DNA of 64,000 bases from Streptomyces dengpaensis. GTDB taxonomy: Bacteria; Actinomycetota; Actinomycetes; Streptomycetales; Streptomycetaceae. The notes beneath the pieces are model-generated. The model had not been told where the DNA came from and searched no databases. It saw only the letters and a program-made list of their open reading frames with translations. Both the position numbers and the translations under genes were made by a program. This document shows positions 24,532-32,394 of the stretch, in pieces; position 1 is the first letter of the stretch, and every line of letters starts with the position of its first letter. The stretch is taken from assembly GCF_002946835.1 (NCBI RefSeq), contig NZ_CP026654.1, positions 12,610-76,609 of the forward strand, in the 5' to 3' direction.

Positions 24532-25526
24532 CCGTGGACCGCCTCCATCGCCTGTGCCTCGAGGTCGGCGTGCCCCTCGGGGTCGTCCTCCTGGCCGCTG
24601 TTGTCGGCATGGTCGTCGGCCTCCTGGTCGACGTCGTCGAAGCCGCCGTGGACGGTGCAGACGATGTCGGGGTCCTGGTCGCGATCGCCGGTGAGCGCGC
24701 CCCACAGGTCGGTGACCGTGTAGGCCGGCGCCCACGCCTCGCCCTCGCATTCGTCGTCGAAGGGGCAGGGCAGCAGGACCTCGAAGCCGATGCTGCCCTC
24801 GCCGTCGATGTCCGTGCGCAGGGCGAGGTTGAGGTACTGCTGGCCGATGCGGATCTCCGCGACGCGGTCGTCTCCGGCGAGGCGGGAGCCGTCCTTCCAT
24901 CGCCACAACGGCATGAGTTCGGGACCGAAGAACCGGCGCGGCACGATCAGGTCGCCCAGGCCGTCGTCGCCGCCTTGTCCGAGCTCCCGGATCCGGATGT
25001 TGCTGATCTGCTCCAGGAGCGGCTCCAGCCGGTACAAGGTGTCGGAGAAGAAGACTTCGTTGAAGCCCTCCGAGCGCAGGTTCGGGTGGGCGGCGACCAT
25101 GGCCCGGTGCTGGTCGGTGACCACACTGTCGGGCACGGCCCGGTTGGCGGGCCGGGGCTGCTGCCGCTCGATGCACACGGGCAGCGGGGTGGAGACGAGA
25201 ACCGCGATGACCGGCATGTTGTGCTGCTTCGCCGCGTCGACCAGCAGGGCCCTGTCCTTGGCGAGGACGGAAGTGGCGTCCACGACCGTGTTCAGGCCTC
25301 GGGCCATCCTGCGGTTGACGATCAGGAGCATCGCGTCGACGGCGTCGGCCGTGGCGCTCTGATCACCACAGTCGTCGGACATGACGCCCCTGAGACTGTC
25401 GAGGCTGACGACCTGGTGGGGCGGCCAGGTCGCGGCGAGCGTGGACTTCCCGGAGCCAGATGCGCCGATCAGCACCACGAGCGCGTTCTTCGGCAGGTCC
25501 GGGTAGAGAGGTGCGGGCGCGGTCAT
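24528..25526 (-). CDS. Polynucleotide-kinase-like P-loop protein
   Basis: 332 aa. Walker A GASGSGKSTL at about 20-29, VVSLDSLRGVMSDDCGDQS (the SxD.R...D segment of T4 Pnkp-type kinases), TVVDATSVLAKDR and VLVSTPLPVCIERQQPRPAN match the kinase domain of bacterial Pnkp/AAA_33 proteins. The C-terminal ~150 residues are beta-rich (EIRIGQQYLNLALRTDIDG) and unrecognised. Substrate likely RNA/DNA 5' ends or a small molecule. Coupled to genes on both sides. Confidence 0.8.
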   Translation of the reverse strand: MTAPAPLYPDLPKNALVVLIGASGSGKSTLAATWPPHQVVSLDSLRGVMSDDCGDQSATADAVDAMLLIVNRRMARGLNTVVDATSVLAKDRALLVDAAKQHNMPVIAVLVSTPLPVCIERQQPRPANRAVPDSVVTDQHRAMVAAHPNLRSEGFNEVFFSDTLYRLEPLLEQISNIRIRELGQGGDDGLGDLIVPRRFFGPELMPLWRWKDGSRLAGDDRVAEIRIGQQYLNLALRTDIDGEGSIGFEVLLPCPFDDECEGEAWAPAYTVTDLWGALTGDRDQDPDIVCTVHGGFDDVDQEADDHADNSGQEDDPEGHADLEAQAMEAVHG

Positions 25527-25867
25527 TCGGCTTCTCCTTGGGGGTCAAGGACGCGGGTCGCCCAGTACAGGCGGAGGGCAACGCCCTCGGTGAGCAGTTC
25601 GGCTGCGTCGTTCAGCGGAGCGGAGGTGTCGCCGTCGCCGTCCTCGTTGAGGCGGTCGGCGGTCTGTGCGCAGCGGGTGAACAGCTGCGCGAGCTTGCCG
25701 AGGACGCCGTCTTGTGGGTCGGCCTCGCTGTGGAACTCGCGGAGGGTCTCCGCGAGTTCGGCGGCGGTGACGTCGTCGCCGGTGAGGTCGTCCTCGATCT
25801 GCTGGAGGGCGAGCATCGCGATGCCCGCCGACGCGCGGACGCGGTCGACACGGGTTCGGGCGGTCAC
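25523..25867 (-). CDS. Hypothetical helical protein, 114 aa
   Basis: All-helical (AGIAMLALQQIEDDLTGDD, DAAELLTEGVALRLYWATR). The stop overlaps the kinase start by 4 bp. Unrecognised. Confidence 0.65.
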   Translation of the reverse strand: MTARTRVDRVRASAGIAMLALQQIEDDLTGDDVTAAELAETLREFHSEADPQDGVLGKLAQLFTRCAQTADRLNEDGDGDTSAPLNDAAELLTEGVALRLYWATRVLDPQGEAE

Positions 25868-25877
25868 GGCTGGCCCG

Positions 25878-26342
25878 TCAGATCAGCGAGCCGCCGGCGG
25901 CGGCCAGCAGCAGAGTGAGGGCGACAAGCGACAGGTCGACCGCGCGCCGCAGGTGGGTGAACTTCCGTACGGCGAGGGTGGACAGAACTCGGATGCGGGC
26001 GGCGCGGGTATCGCCGTCCATACAGCTGCGGATCTCGTCTTCGTCCAGGCGCGCCCAGTGCGGGAAGGACGCCCGATCGTCGCCGCGCAGGCGAGGCCTG
26101 ACGACCAGGAGCAGCAGCACGGCGGCCGTGCCCAGGGCGAGGACGGCGAGCGCGCCGAAGACCTTCGTCACCGGCGGCAGGTCCTTGTCGGCGACGGATG
26201 CGAGACCGGCGAGGACGGCGCCGTTGAAGGCGAGCAGTAAGGACGCCTTGCCGTCCGTGCGTCCGATCTCACTAGCGACAGAAGCGAAGGCGGTGTCCAG
26301 GTTCTTGTCGATGGTGGAGGCGGGGGCCGTGAACGTCGTCAT
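25878..26342 (-). CDS. Pycsar-effector-like membrane protein
   Basis: 154 aa with three hydrophobic segments: SLLLAFNGAVLAGLASV (about 35-51), VFGALAVLALGTAAVLLLLVV (about 62-82) and LSLVALTLLLAAAGGSL (about 136-152). The opening GRTDGKASLLLAFNG is the typical start of the Pycsar effector (PycTM) domain. PycTM proteins respond to cCMP or cUMP and damage the inner membrane during phage infection. No nucleotidyl cyclase (PycC) is recognised nearby; the only cyclase-like gene is the GGDEF protein 2.6 kb downstream. It may therefore be an orphan or have a different trigger. Confidence 0.75.
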   Translation of the reverse strand: MTTFTAPASTIDKNLDTAFASVASEIGRTDGKASLLLAFNGAVLAGLASVADKDLPPVTKVFGALAVLALGTAAVLLLLVVRPRLRGDDRASFPHWARLDEDEIRSCMDGDTRAARIRVLSTLAVRKFTHLRRAVDLSLVALTLLLAAAGGSLI

Positions 26343-26371
26343 GCGCGGGGTTCTCCTTGCGGAACGTGGGT

Positions 26372-26402
26372 GGGGCGGCCCGCGTGGTGTGCGGGCCGCC
26401 CC
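26372..26402. terminator. Hairpin between 26428 and Pycsar-like genes
   Basis: 12-bp stem GGGGCGGCCCGC, 7-nt loop. Confidence 0.6.
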
Positions 26403-26427
26403 GGGGTGGCTTCGGGTGGGTCAAAGG

Positions 26428-26712
26428 TCAGAACGGCGGTTCGTCCGGCCAGGGGTCACGGACGGGCAAGAGCCGGAGAGTCCGTGTCGGCCGGTCCCAG
26501 CACCAGCACAACTCCCCGCCCGGGTAGAGACCTTCGGACCACCAGCCGCCCTCGCCACGGCAGTCCGGGCAGCCCGGGCGAGGCCGGGGGGAGAGCCGGA
26601 TGGCGTTCCGGGAGACGGTCAGCTCCCAGGCGTCGGCCTTGAGTGCGACGGCGGCCGCCGTCGCCGTGAGCGAAACGGCGGCCACGAGCAGCAGCGCGGT
26701 TCGGGCGCGCAC
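26428..26712 (-). CDS. Small membrane-anchored Cys-rich protein
   Basis: 94 aa from GTG at 26712, 4 bp after the upstream stop. N-terminal TALLLVAAVSLTATAAAVAL is a membrane segment or uncleaved signal. The rest holds CPDCRGEGGWW and LCWCWD, a probable zinc or redox site. Unrecognised. Confidence 0.6.
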   Translation of the reverse strand: MRARTALLLVAAVSLTATAAAVALKADAWELTVSRNAIRLSPRPRPGCPDCRGEGGWWSEGLYPGGELCWCWDRPTRTLRLLPVRDPWPDEPPF

Positions 26713-26716
26713 CGTG

Positions 26717-27274
26717 TCAGTTCCGGGGCGGGTGCGGCAGGACCAGGAACTGGGTGCCCGTGCCGCTGGTGGTGGGCCGGGCGACCAGGAAGTCGGGCTC
26801 ATCCTGTACGAGCCGGAGCATCTTCATCTTGATGAAGTCCGCCGGACGCTGGAGGTCGACACGGTCCGCGTGGAAGTCGCTGAGGTAGACGTAGTGGCGG
26901 TTGGTGCCGCCCATGCGCAGGCTCTGCAGCCGGGCGCGCACGATCTGCGCGGCCTGGTCGTCGTCGGGCGCGGCCGGGATGCCCCGGTCCATCGCGCGGC
27001 AGCTGGCCGCGTGCGTGTTGGCGAGGTCGGCGGCCTCTTTCTCCGCCAGTCGGCTGCTGTGGCTGCTTTTGACTGCGCGGTAGGTGCAGCCGAGGCAGGC
27101 AGTGGCGAAGGACGACGTTCCTCGGTCGCCGTCGGCGGTGTAGACGAGGACGATCGCGCCCTCTCGTTCTCCGACGGCGCCGCGGTAGCGCTGGACGACG
27201 GTCGTGCCGTCCGGCGTCCACGTCGCCGTGTCCAGTACGGCGGGACGGCGGGCGAACAGGGTGGTCAAGGCCAT
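26717..27274 (-). CDS. Hypothetical protein
   Basis: 185 aa; ATG at 27274 (MALTTLFARRPA) preferred over an in-frame upstream TTG because GAAGGAG lies 8 bases before it. Contains ACLGCTYRAV and a distant SCRAM that could share a metal. The C-terminal half has RLQSLRMGGTNRHYVYLSDF. Unrecognised. Confidence 0.64.
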   Translation of the reverse strand: MALTTLFARRPAVLDTATWTPDGTTVVQRYRGAVGEREGAIVLVYTADGDRGTSSFATACLGCTYRAVKSSHSSRLAEKEAADLANTHAASCRAMDRGIPAAPDDDQAAQIVRARLQSLRMGGTNRHYVYLSDFHADRVDLQRPADFIKMKMLRLVQDEPDFLVARPTTSGTGTQFLVLPHPPRN

Positions 27275-27304
27275 GAGTGATGTCTCCTTCAAGCGACTCG
27301 TTGA

Positions 27305-27784
27305 TCAGGCAGCCAGACCGTGTGCGGTCGGCTCCGGGTAGGTCATGACGGTGTCGGGACTGGGCTCGTAGCCCTTGTCACACGGCTCGCACTGGCCCTG
27401 GGTGCGCAGCGGGAGGCACGCGTAGTACCGGATTCGGCACGTGGGGCATGTCTGCCTCGCGGCCATCGCCCGGTCCAGAGCCATCTCCTGGGCGAGGGTG
27501 GGTGTCCGTTTGGGAACCGCCAGGTCGACGCGGTACAGCCACGCCCACCGGTTCCCGCCCCGGCATATGAGCCGGGCGACGGGGTCGTGGCCGCCGGGGC
27601 TCAGGCCCATCGCCCGTAACTGGCGGCGGGTGGCGAGGCCGGTCTCCGGGACGGGCCCCTTGCCGCGTGCTGCGGCGCGCACGGCCACGGCGCTGGGGGC
27701 CTGGTTGTTGCCGAACTCCGGGAAGCCGTCGTCGTCGTAGAGGTCGACGTCGACCAGGTCGTCATCGTCCGGGCTGTCCATCAC
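27305..27784 (-). CDS. RRQRL-motif zinc-binding protein
   Basis: 159 aa. The sequence TRRQLRAMGLSPGGHDPVA, followed by WLYRVDLAVPKR and two CxxC pairs (CPTCRIRYYACLP, QCEPCDKG), matches the RRQRL-motif zinc-binding proteins common on Streptomyces plasmids, with RRQL in place of RRQRL. Function unknown. The start overlaps a 35-aa leader-like ORF. Confidence 0.78.
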   Translation of the reverse strand: MMDSPDDDDLVDVDLYDDDGFPEFGNNQAPSAVAVRAAARGKGPVPETGLATRRQLRAMGLSPGGHDPVARLICRGGNRWAWLYRVDLAVPKRTPTLAQEMALDRAMAARQTCPTCRIRYYACLPLRTQGQCEPCDKGYEPSPDTVMTYPEPTAHGLAA

Positions 27785-27888
27785 GCGCTCCAGGCGCCGG
27801 AGAGTCGGCGGGGCCGCTGCGGGTAGCGGGGTCCGGGACGGTGGGGGCGGGGCCGGCCGATCCGGCGGCGCGGTCGGGGGATGAGCAC
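27781..27888 (-). CDS. 35-aa Arg/Pro-rich peptide
   Basis: GTG at 27888 behind GGAGGAG; VLIPRPRRRIGRPRPHRPG then RRLSGAWSA. Its stop overlaps the next start (ATGA), so it may simply couple translation of the RRQRL gene. Too short for the usual gene finders; could be fortuitous. Confidence 0.4.
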   Translation of the reverse strand: MLIPRPRRRIGRPRPHRPGPRYPQRPRRLSGAWSA

Positions 27889-27992
27889 GTGCGATCTCCT
27901 CCAGACGTCGGTGGACAGCAAGCAGCGCGCCCCGCCGGCGCGGGTGCGTCGGCAGGGCGCGGGGTGGTGCTGGTGGCCGGTCGGCCTGTCCG

Positions 27993-28025
27993 GTCCTCGC
28001 CCACCACGAGCGGGTGGGCGAGGAC
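27993..28025. terminator. Hairpin module A (copy 1)
   Basis: 13-bp stem GTCCTCGCCCACC / complement, inside a ~60-bp block (GGCCTGTCCGGTC... to ...AGGCGGAGC) that recurs at 28992-29050. Confidence 0.68.
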
Positions 28026-28055
28026 CAGGCGGAGCAACCGGACGGTGAGGGAAAG

Positions 28056-28730
28056 TCAGCGGCTGGCAGAGTCGGCCGGTCGGGTGCTGCTCGCCCACGG
28101 GTTTTCCGGGTCGTGCTGGCGCTGGCCGGTGAGGAAGTCGAGCGTGACCCACAGTCGTTCGCCCGGGGTCCCGTACTCGGGGGCGATGATCGAGACGTAT
28201 GTGCCGGTGCTGACCTCGCGGTAGAGGTCGCGGTCCAGCCCTGGCCACTGAATGGCCATGTCCGCGCGGCTGATTCGTCCGCCGAACGCGGTCATGGCCT
28301 CGCCGTCGCGGGTGGTGGCGACGACGGGCTCCTCCTGGACACCGCCATCGGGGCGGTAGTCGTTGATCCGGACGAACAGCCCGGCGGCGTACGCGGCGTC
28401 GACCAGGCGGTGGAACAGCGTGGGGTCGGTGACCACCAGCTCGACTGCGGCGCGCTGCTCCCACCACAGACCGTCCGCACCAGTGCCGGCGAAACCGGGC
28501 TGCGAGCAGGTGGTGACGTATCCGGCCCGGCACAGGGCGGCGAGGCTGGGCACCAGGTGCGCGGTCTCATCGTCGGGGCCGTAGCGCGGCTGGTAGCCGG
28601 GGCGGGAAGCGATCTTCCCCTCCAGCCAGAGGGCCATCAGCTCACTGAGGTCGCTGATGGTCCGGGCGGACCGCCAGCGGCGCCGGTCGGAGCGGCTCAT
28701 CCACGGGAGTTTGATGTCCACGGCTGTCAC
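28056..28730 (-). CDS. DUF6919-like protein
   Basis: 224 aa from GTG at 28730 (GTGA overlap with the upstream stop). SRSDRRRWRSARTISDLSEL, GKIASRPGYQPRYG, LVPSLAALCRAGYVTTCSQP and ERLWVTLDFLTG match the DUF6919 proteins of Streptomyces; function unknown. The longer upstream reading in this frame covers other genes antisense and is not real. Confidence 0.78.
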   Translation of the reverse strand: MTAVDIKLPWMSRSDRRRWRSARTISDLSELMALWLEGKIASRPGYQPRYGPDDETAHLVPSLAALCRAGYVTTCSQPGFAGTGADGLWWEQRAAVELVVTDPTLFHRLVDAAYAAGLFVRINDYRPDGGVQEEPVVATTRDGEAMTAFGGRISRADMAIQWPGLDRDLYREVSTGTYVSIIAPEYGTPGERLWVTLDFLTGQRQHDPENPWASSTRPADSASR

Positions 28731-28939
28731 CGCCCGGTCGTCGTGGCCGACGGGCTCGGGGAGGGGCTGGCGGGCTGGCCGTCCGCGCTGGTGTGGGAGC
28801 CGAGCACGATCGCGAGGACCGCCGCGGCGGCCAGCGCGAGGCGCTTGAGCAGCGACAGCTTCGGCTTGGCCGGGGCGGCGGTCTGCGCGGGGATGAACCA
28901 GCCGTACACCGGCTTCGGGGTCTGGGTGTTCTGCGGCAT
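28727..28939 (-). CDS. Small single-pass membrane protein
   Basis: 70 aa, MPQNTQTPKPVYGWFIPAQ, one hydrophobic helix (LALAAAAVLAIVLG) then a Ser/Pro tail. Coupled to the DUF6919 gene. Confidence 0.66.
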   Translation of the reverse strand: MPQNTQTPKPVYGWFIPAQTAAPAKPKLSLLKRLALAAAAVLAIVLGSHTSADGQPASPSPSPSATTTGR

Positions 28940-29003
28940 GACGAATCTCCTTGCGCGGCAGGGGGACTGGGGTGTTGGTGCGTGAGGCCGGACGGCCTGT
29001 CCG

Positions 29004-29040
29004 GTCTTCGCCCACCGCGCCGGAGCGGGTGGGCGAGGAC
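29004..29040. terminator. Hairpin module A (copy 2)
   Basis: GTCTTCGCCCACC pairs with GGTGGGCGAGGAC (one G-T); near-copy of the module at 27993, placed downstream of the gene at 29060. Confidence 0.65.
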
Positions 29041-29059
29041 CAGGCGGAGCGTCCGGAGG

Positions 29060-29818
29060 TCAGTCCCGGAAGGGGCAGCCGTTGTGCTGGTCGGCGGGCG
29101 CGGCCGGGGGTTGCACCGGGACGTGGATCTCGGGCTGGACGGTGATCTCCACCGGGCGGGCGGCGGGGCGGCGCAGGGTCAGGCCGCGCATCGCGAACGC
29201 GGAGAGGAACGTCCAGGCGAGAACGGCGAGGGCGACCGCGACGGGGCGGCTGGTGTCCGGGGTGGCCGTCCAGACCATGAACACGGTGGCCGCGCCGTGT
29301 GCGGTCCACATGGCGCGCACTCCGTTGTTCCGGGAGAGGTAGCCGAGGACCAGGGCGACGATGCCGGTGAGCAGCCACAGCGTGTAGACGGTGGAGCCTT
29401 CGACCGGGAGGCCGGCCGCGTGCTGCGCGATGTACGTGCGCACCGGCTGGTCGACGACGGCGAACACCCCGCTGGAGGTGTCGACGCCGACCTGCACCTT
29501 GGGCACGGCGGTGAGCAGCTGGTGCAGCGCCTCGAGGACGACTTCGCCGGCGGCCTTGGCCATCAGCACGACGAAGGAGACTCCGGCCACCATCAGGACG
29601 GCGCGGAGCCAGGGGGCCATGTGCCGGAAGCCGGCCTCGGGGACGCTGAGCACGTCCTCCCACATCGTGTACAGGACGCCGTTCTCTTCCCACGCGGTGT
29701 CCCACCAGGCGCGCAGCGCGGCGAACCGCGGCTTCTTGGGCGGCGCCTTCGGGAAGGGCACCGGGAGGTAGGCGAGCTCCTGGTGGTTCTGGCCGGGGGT
29801 GTGGTCGTGGGACTGCAC
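29060..29818 (-). CDS. Multi-pass membrane protein, spread/transfer type
   Basis: 252 aa from GTG at 29818 with TTGGAG upstream. Hydrophobic segments WLRAVLMVAGVSFVVLMA, TLWLLTGIVALVLGYL, AATVFMVWTA and VAVALAVLAWTFLSAFA predict about four or five passes, with a Pro-rich cytoplasmic tail. Its position at the edge of the tra region fits a Spd-like protein that helps plasmid spread in mycelium (inference). Confidence 0.68.
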   Translation of the reverse strand: MQSHDHTPGQNHQELAYLPVPFPKAPPKKPRFAALRAWWDTAWEENGVLYTMWEDVLSVPEAGFRHMAPWLRAVLMVAGVSFVVLMAKAAGEVVLEALHQLLTAVPKVQVGVDTSSGVFAVVDQPVRTYIAQHAAGLPVEGSTVYTLWLLTGIVALVLGYLSRNNGVRAMWTAHGAATVFMVWTATPDTSRPVAVALAVLAWTFLSAFAMRGLTLRRPAARPVEITVQPEIHVPVQPPAAPADQHNGCPFRD

Positions 29819-30052
29819 GGGGCAACTCCAAGGTGTTGGTGGGGTGTTCACGGAGCGTGCGAGTGGGCCAGGCGGTGAGCGGCGGGCCCGGAGGCGACGG
29901 CTGCGGCCGGCGGGCAGATCCGGGATGCCGAGGTCGATGACCATGGCCGCGTCTGGATCGGCTGCGACTGGCTGTGCGGCCGGAGGGCCTGTCCCGCACC
30001 CGAAGCCCGGCCTGTCGGCGGGGTGTCGGATACGGGGCAGGGCGTCCGGAGT

Positions 30053-30565
30053 TCAGCGGACGTCGTTGCGGGTGCGGGAGAAAATGCCGCGCTGGTTGCT
30101 GGTGTTGTTGATCTCGGTGTTCTGGGTGACCGAGCCCTCGTACACGTTGTTGGTGACGGCGCTGCGGGCCTTGCTGATCGCGCCGCCGATCGCGGTGACG
30201 GCCATGGCGAAACCCGCGAAGGGCAGGGTCACCATCAGCACGCCGTTGAGCGTGACCGAGGCGAGGCCGTTGAGGACCAGCCAGGCGCAGCAGCCGAGAC
30301 CGACGGACCCGGCGCCGACGCCGATGCTCGCGACGGCGATCCCGGCAGCCCAGGCGGGCACGATCCGCTTGTCGTCCTGATGGACGGGCGGGGTGTTGCC
30401 GTAGGCGGGCAGCGGGGTGTCGTCGCGGAACGACGTCGGCATGTGCCGTACGGGGGGCGTCTGGGGCCCGTAGAACGACCGCGCCATGATCCGCTCGGCT
30501 TCGGCCTTGGCTTCGTCTTCGGTCAGCGGGCGGGTGATGTGGTCGAAGTTCACGGTGTTCTCCAT
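30053..30565 (-). CDS. Spd-like membrane protein
   Basis: 170 aa, MENTVNFDHITRPLTEDEA. Two hydrophobic segments (AWAAGIAVASIGVGAGSVGL, GVLMVTLPFAGFAMAVTAIG) and an Asn/Thr-rich tail (NNVYEGSVTQNTEINNTSN). Similar small proteins sit next to traB in Streptomyces integrative plasmids. No firm family. Confidence 0.66.
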   Translation of the reverse strand: MENTVNFDHITRPLTEDEAKAEAERIMARSFYGPQTPPVRHMPTSFRDDTPLPAYGNTPPVHQDDKRIVPAWAAGIAVASIGVGAGSVGLGCCAWLVLNGLASVTLNGVLMVTLPFAGFAMAVTAIGGAISKARSAVTNNVYEGSVTQNTEINNTSNQRGIFSRTRNDVR

Positions 30566-30581
30566 CCGGGCAGATGCGGGG

Positions 30582-30614
30582 GCGCCCTCCCTGCCGGGGT
30601 GGCGGGGAGGGCGC
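30582..30614. terminator. Hairpin module B (copy 1)
   Basis: 10-bp stem GCGCCCTCCC / GGGAGGGCGC; a near-copy of the surrounding block occurs at 30876. Confidence 0.6.
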
Positions 30615-30634
30615 GGGGTGGGGGAGTGGGGCGG

Positions 30635-30826
30635 TTATCCGATGCTGCTGAGCATTCCGGCGAGGCTGCTGATGCCGTTGGTGATGGCGGGGGCGATGCC
30701 GGTGGAGGCGAGGGTGAAGCCGAACAGGACGGCGGCGAGGGCGGGCCAGATACGCAGGTAGCCGGTGCGGAGCAGGATCAGCACGGCGATTCCGGCGAGG
30801 ACGACCAGGGAGACGGTCAGCGCCAC
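30635..30826 (-). CDS. Small two-pass membrane protein
   Basis: 63 aa from GTG at 30826 with GAAGGAG 9 bases upstream. VSLVVLAGIAVLILLRTGYL and ALAAVLFGFTLASTG are two membrane helices. Size and position match SpdA/Spd-type proteins immediately downstream of traB. Confidence 0.66.
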   Translation of the reverse strand: MALTVSLVVLAGIAVLILLRTGYLRIWPALAAVLFGFTLASTGIAPAITNGISSLAGMLSSIG

Positions 30827-30875
30827 GGTGGGCAACTCCTTCGGGAGGGGCGGTGTAGGTGACGGCGATGCGGGG

Positions 30876-30908
30876 GCGCCCTCCCTGCCGTGGCGGCGGG
30901 GAGGGCGC
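30876..30908. terminator. Hairpin module B (copy 2), after traB
   Basis: Same 10-bp stem as the copy at 30582, about 50 bp past the traB stop. Confidence 0.62.
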
Positions 30909-30960
30909 AGGGGGTGCGGGAGTGGGGGCGCCCCGGGGGTGGGTCTCGGGGCGCCCGTGA

Positions 30961-32394
30961 TCACATGGGCAGGCTGATCAGGCCGGAGGCGTCCTTCGGG
31001 GCGAGCTTTTCCTCGCCGCGCAGGGTGCTGACCGTGGTGCGCACGGAGCCGCGCTTCGCGTCCTTCCCGCCGTCCTCATCGAGGGCGGCAAGGAGGTCTG
31101 CCTCGGACAGGGGGCCAGAGTCAAGCGCCGCGAGGATCCGTTCCTTGAGCGTCTTCGGCATCGCCGGCAGCGACTCGGGCTCGCCTTCGTCGCCCTCGCC
31201 GTACTCCAGGCCGTCGCTGTCCTCCGCCGCCTGGCCGCCCTTGCCGTCCTTGGGCGGCGGGTAGATCAGCTTCAGGGGCTTGCCCGGGGGCGGCGCGGAC
31301 CCGTAGAGCTGCCGGATCACCGGGTCGAACCCCTCGTGCGGCGAGAGCGAGCCGACGAGGAAGAAGCGCGCCACCGACGTCGGCCGGGCCGACGTCAGGT
31401 GGTAGCACATGCCCTGGCTGTTCGGCTTCTCCTTGCTGCGGTCAACGGGCGCTCCCCATCGCTGAATACGACGGGCGGCACCGAGGATCTTCGGGATGGG
31501 CTGAAGGTTTTCACCGGTCGGCAGCAGGCCGTCGCCAACGAGCGAGGCCATCATCTGCGAGCTCCACCTGAGAAGGATGACCTCGCCTTCCTTCAACATG
31601 GCCCTCAATGTGTCGCTGCCACCGAGTTCGTCAAGGTGCCCGGCCTGCGCCGCGAGCACGATGCCGATGCCGACGCTGCGCCCGGTCCGACCGATTTCCT
31701 TGATCAGCCGTGCCGCCTCGGCCCGGAACGGGCTGCCCTTTTCGAGCAGGCGGTTGGCTTCGTCGATGACGACGTACTCGAGCGGGTCCGGGTTGTTGAT
31801 CAGGAAGCCCGAGCGGCCCATGTCGGCGTACCGGTTGAACCGCTCTTCGGCCTTCGCGACGGCGGCCCGCAGCAGGCCCATGGCCTCTTTGAGTGTCCGT
31901 ACGTGCGTGGCGACGTTGCCCTTCGCCTCGGGTACGGACTGCCCGCCCTTGAGGTCGGCGAGGTGCACGACGATCCCGTTGCGCTTGCACGCGGCGAGGA
32001 ACGCCTGAAGGGCACGGCTCTTACCGGCGCCGGTCGTGCCGAAGATGATGATGCGCTGCGCGTTGCCGGTCTCGGGGTCGTGCACCCGCATCCGCAGCGG
32101 CTCGCCGTCGTAGTACGAGCCGATACGGATGCAGCCGTTCTCGTCCAGCTGAAGGTCTTCGAGGGTGATCGCGCGCATCTTCGCGAGCGGGTTCACGGGG
32201 AAGACGCGGACGACGGCCTGGCGGCCCCGCCCCTGCTCGAAGATCACGCGGCTGGGGTCGTCGACCTCCAGGAGGTCGCACAGGGCGTCATGGTCGGCGC
32301 CCTTCACGCCGCCCGGCCTGGTGCGCAGCATGTACTCGCGCATCACCTCCTGCTTTTCCTCAACGTGCTTCTTCGCGAGGGCTGCCGGGGTCAC
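30961..32394 (-). CDS. traB: FtsK/SpoIIIE-type conjugative DNA translocase (TraB)
   Basis: 477 aa. Walker A GTTGAGKS at 119-126, VVHLADLKGGQSV, Walker B VVIDEANRLLEKG near 208 and GIGIVLAAQAGH give an FtsK-family motor. The C-terminal ERILAALDSGPLSEADLLA is a winged helix, equivalent to FtsK gamma, for binding clt repeats. TraB hexamers move double-stranded plasmid DNA between Streptomyces hyphae. The usual N-terminal membrane part is missing and seems to be the separate protein encoded immediately upstream (32391-33251, 4-bp overlap). Confidence 0.88.
   Translation of the reverse strand: MTPAALAKKHVEEKQEVMREYMLRTRPGGVKGADHDALCDLLEVDDPSRVIFEQGRGRQAVVRVFPVNPLAKMRAITLEDLQLDENGCIRIGSYYDGEPLRMRVHDPETGNAQRIIIFGTTGAGKSRALQAFLAACKRNGIVVHLADLKGGQSVPEAKGNVATHVRTLKEAMGLLRAAVAKAEERFNRYADMGRSGFLINNPDPLEYVVIDEANRLLEKGSPFRAEAARLIKEIGRTGRSVGIGIVLAAQAGHLDELGGSDTLRAMLKEGEVILLRWSSQMMASLVGDGLLPTGENLQPIPKILGAARRIQRWGAPVDRSKEKPNSQGMCYHLTSARPTSVARFFLVGSLSPHEGFDPVIRQLYGSAPPPGKPLKLIYPPPKDGKGGQAAEDSDGLEYGEGDEGEPESLPAMPKTLKERILAALDSGPLSEADLLAALDEDGGKDAKRGSVRTTVSTLRGEEKLAPKDASGLISLPM

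Noticed and set aside
28056-29999. 647-aa open frame on the minus strand
   Set aside because: Only the last 224 codons fit a family (DUF6919) and start with GTGA coupling; the rest runs through two other genes.
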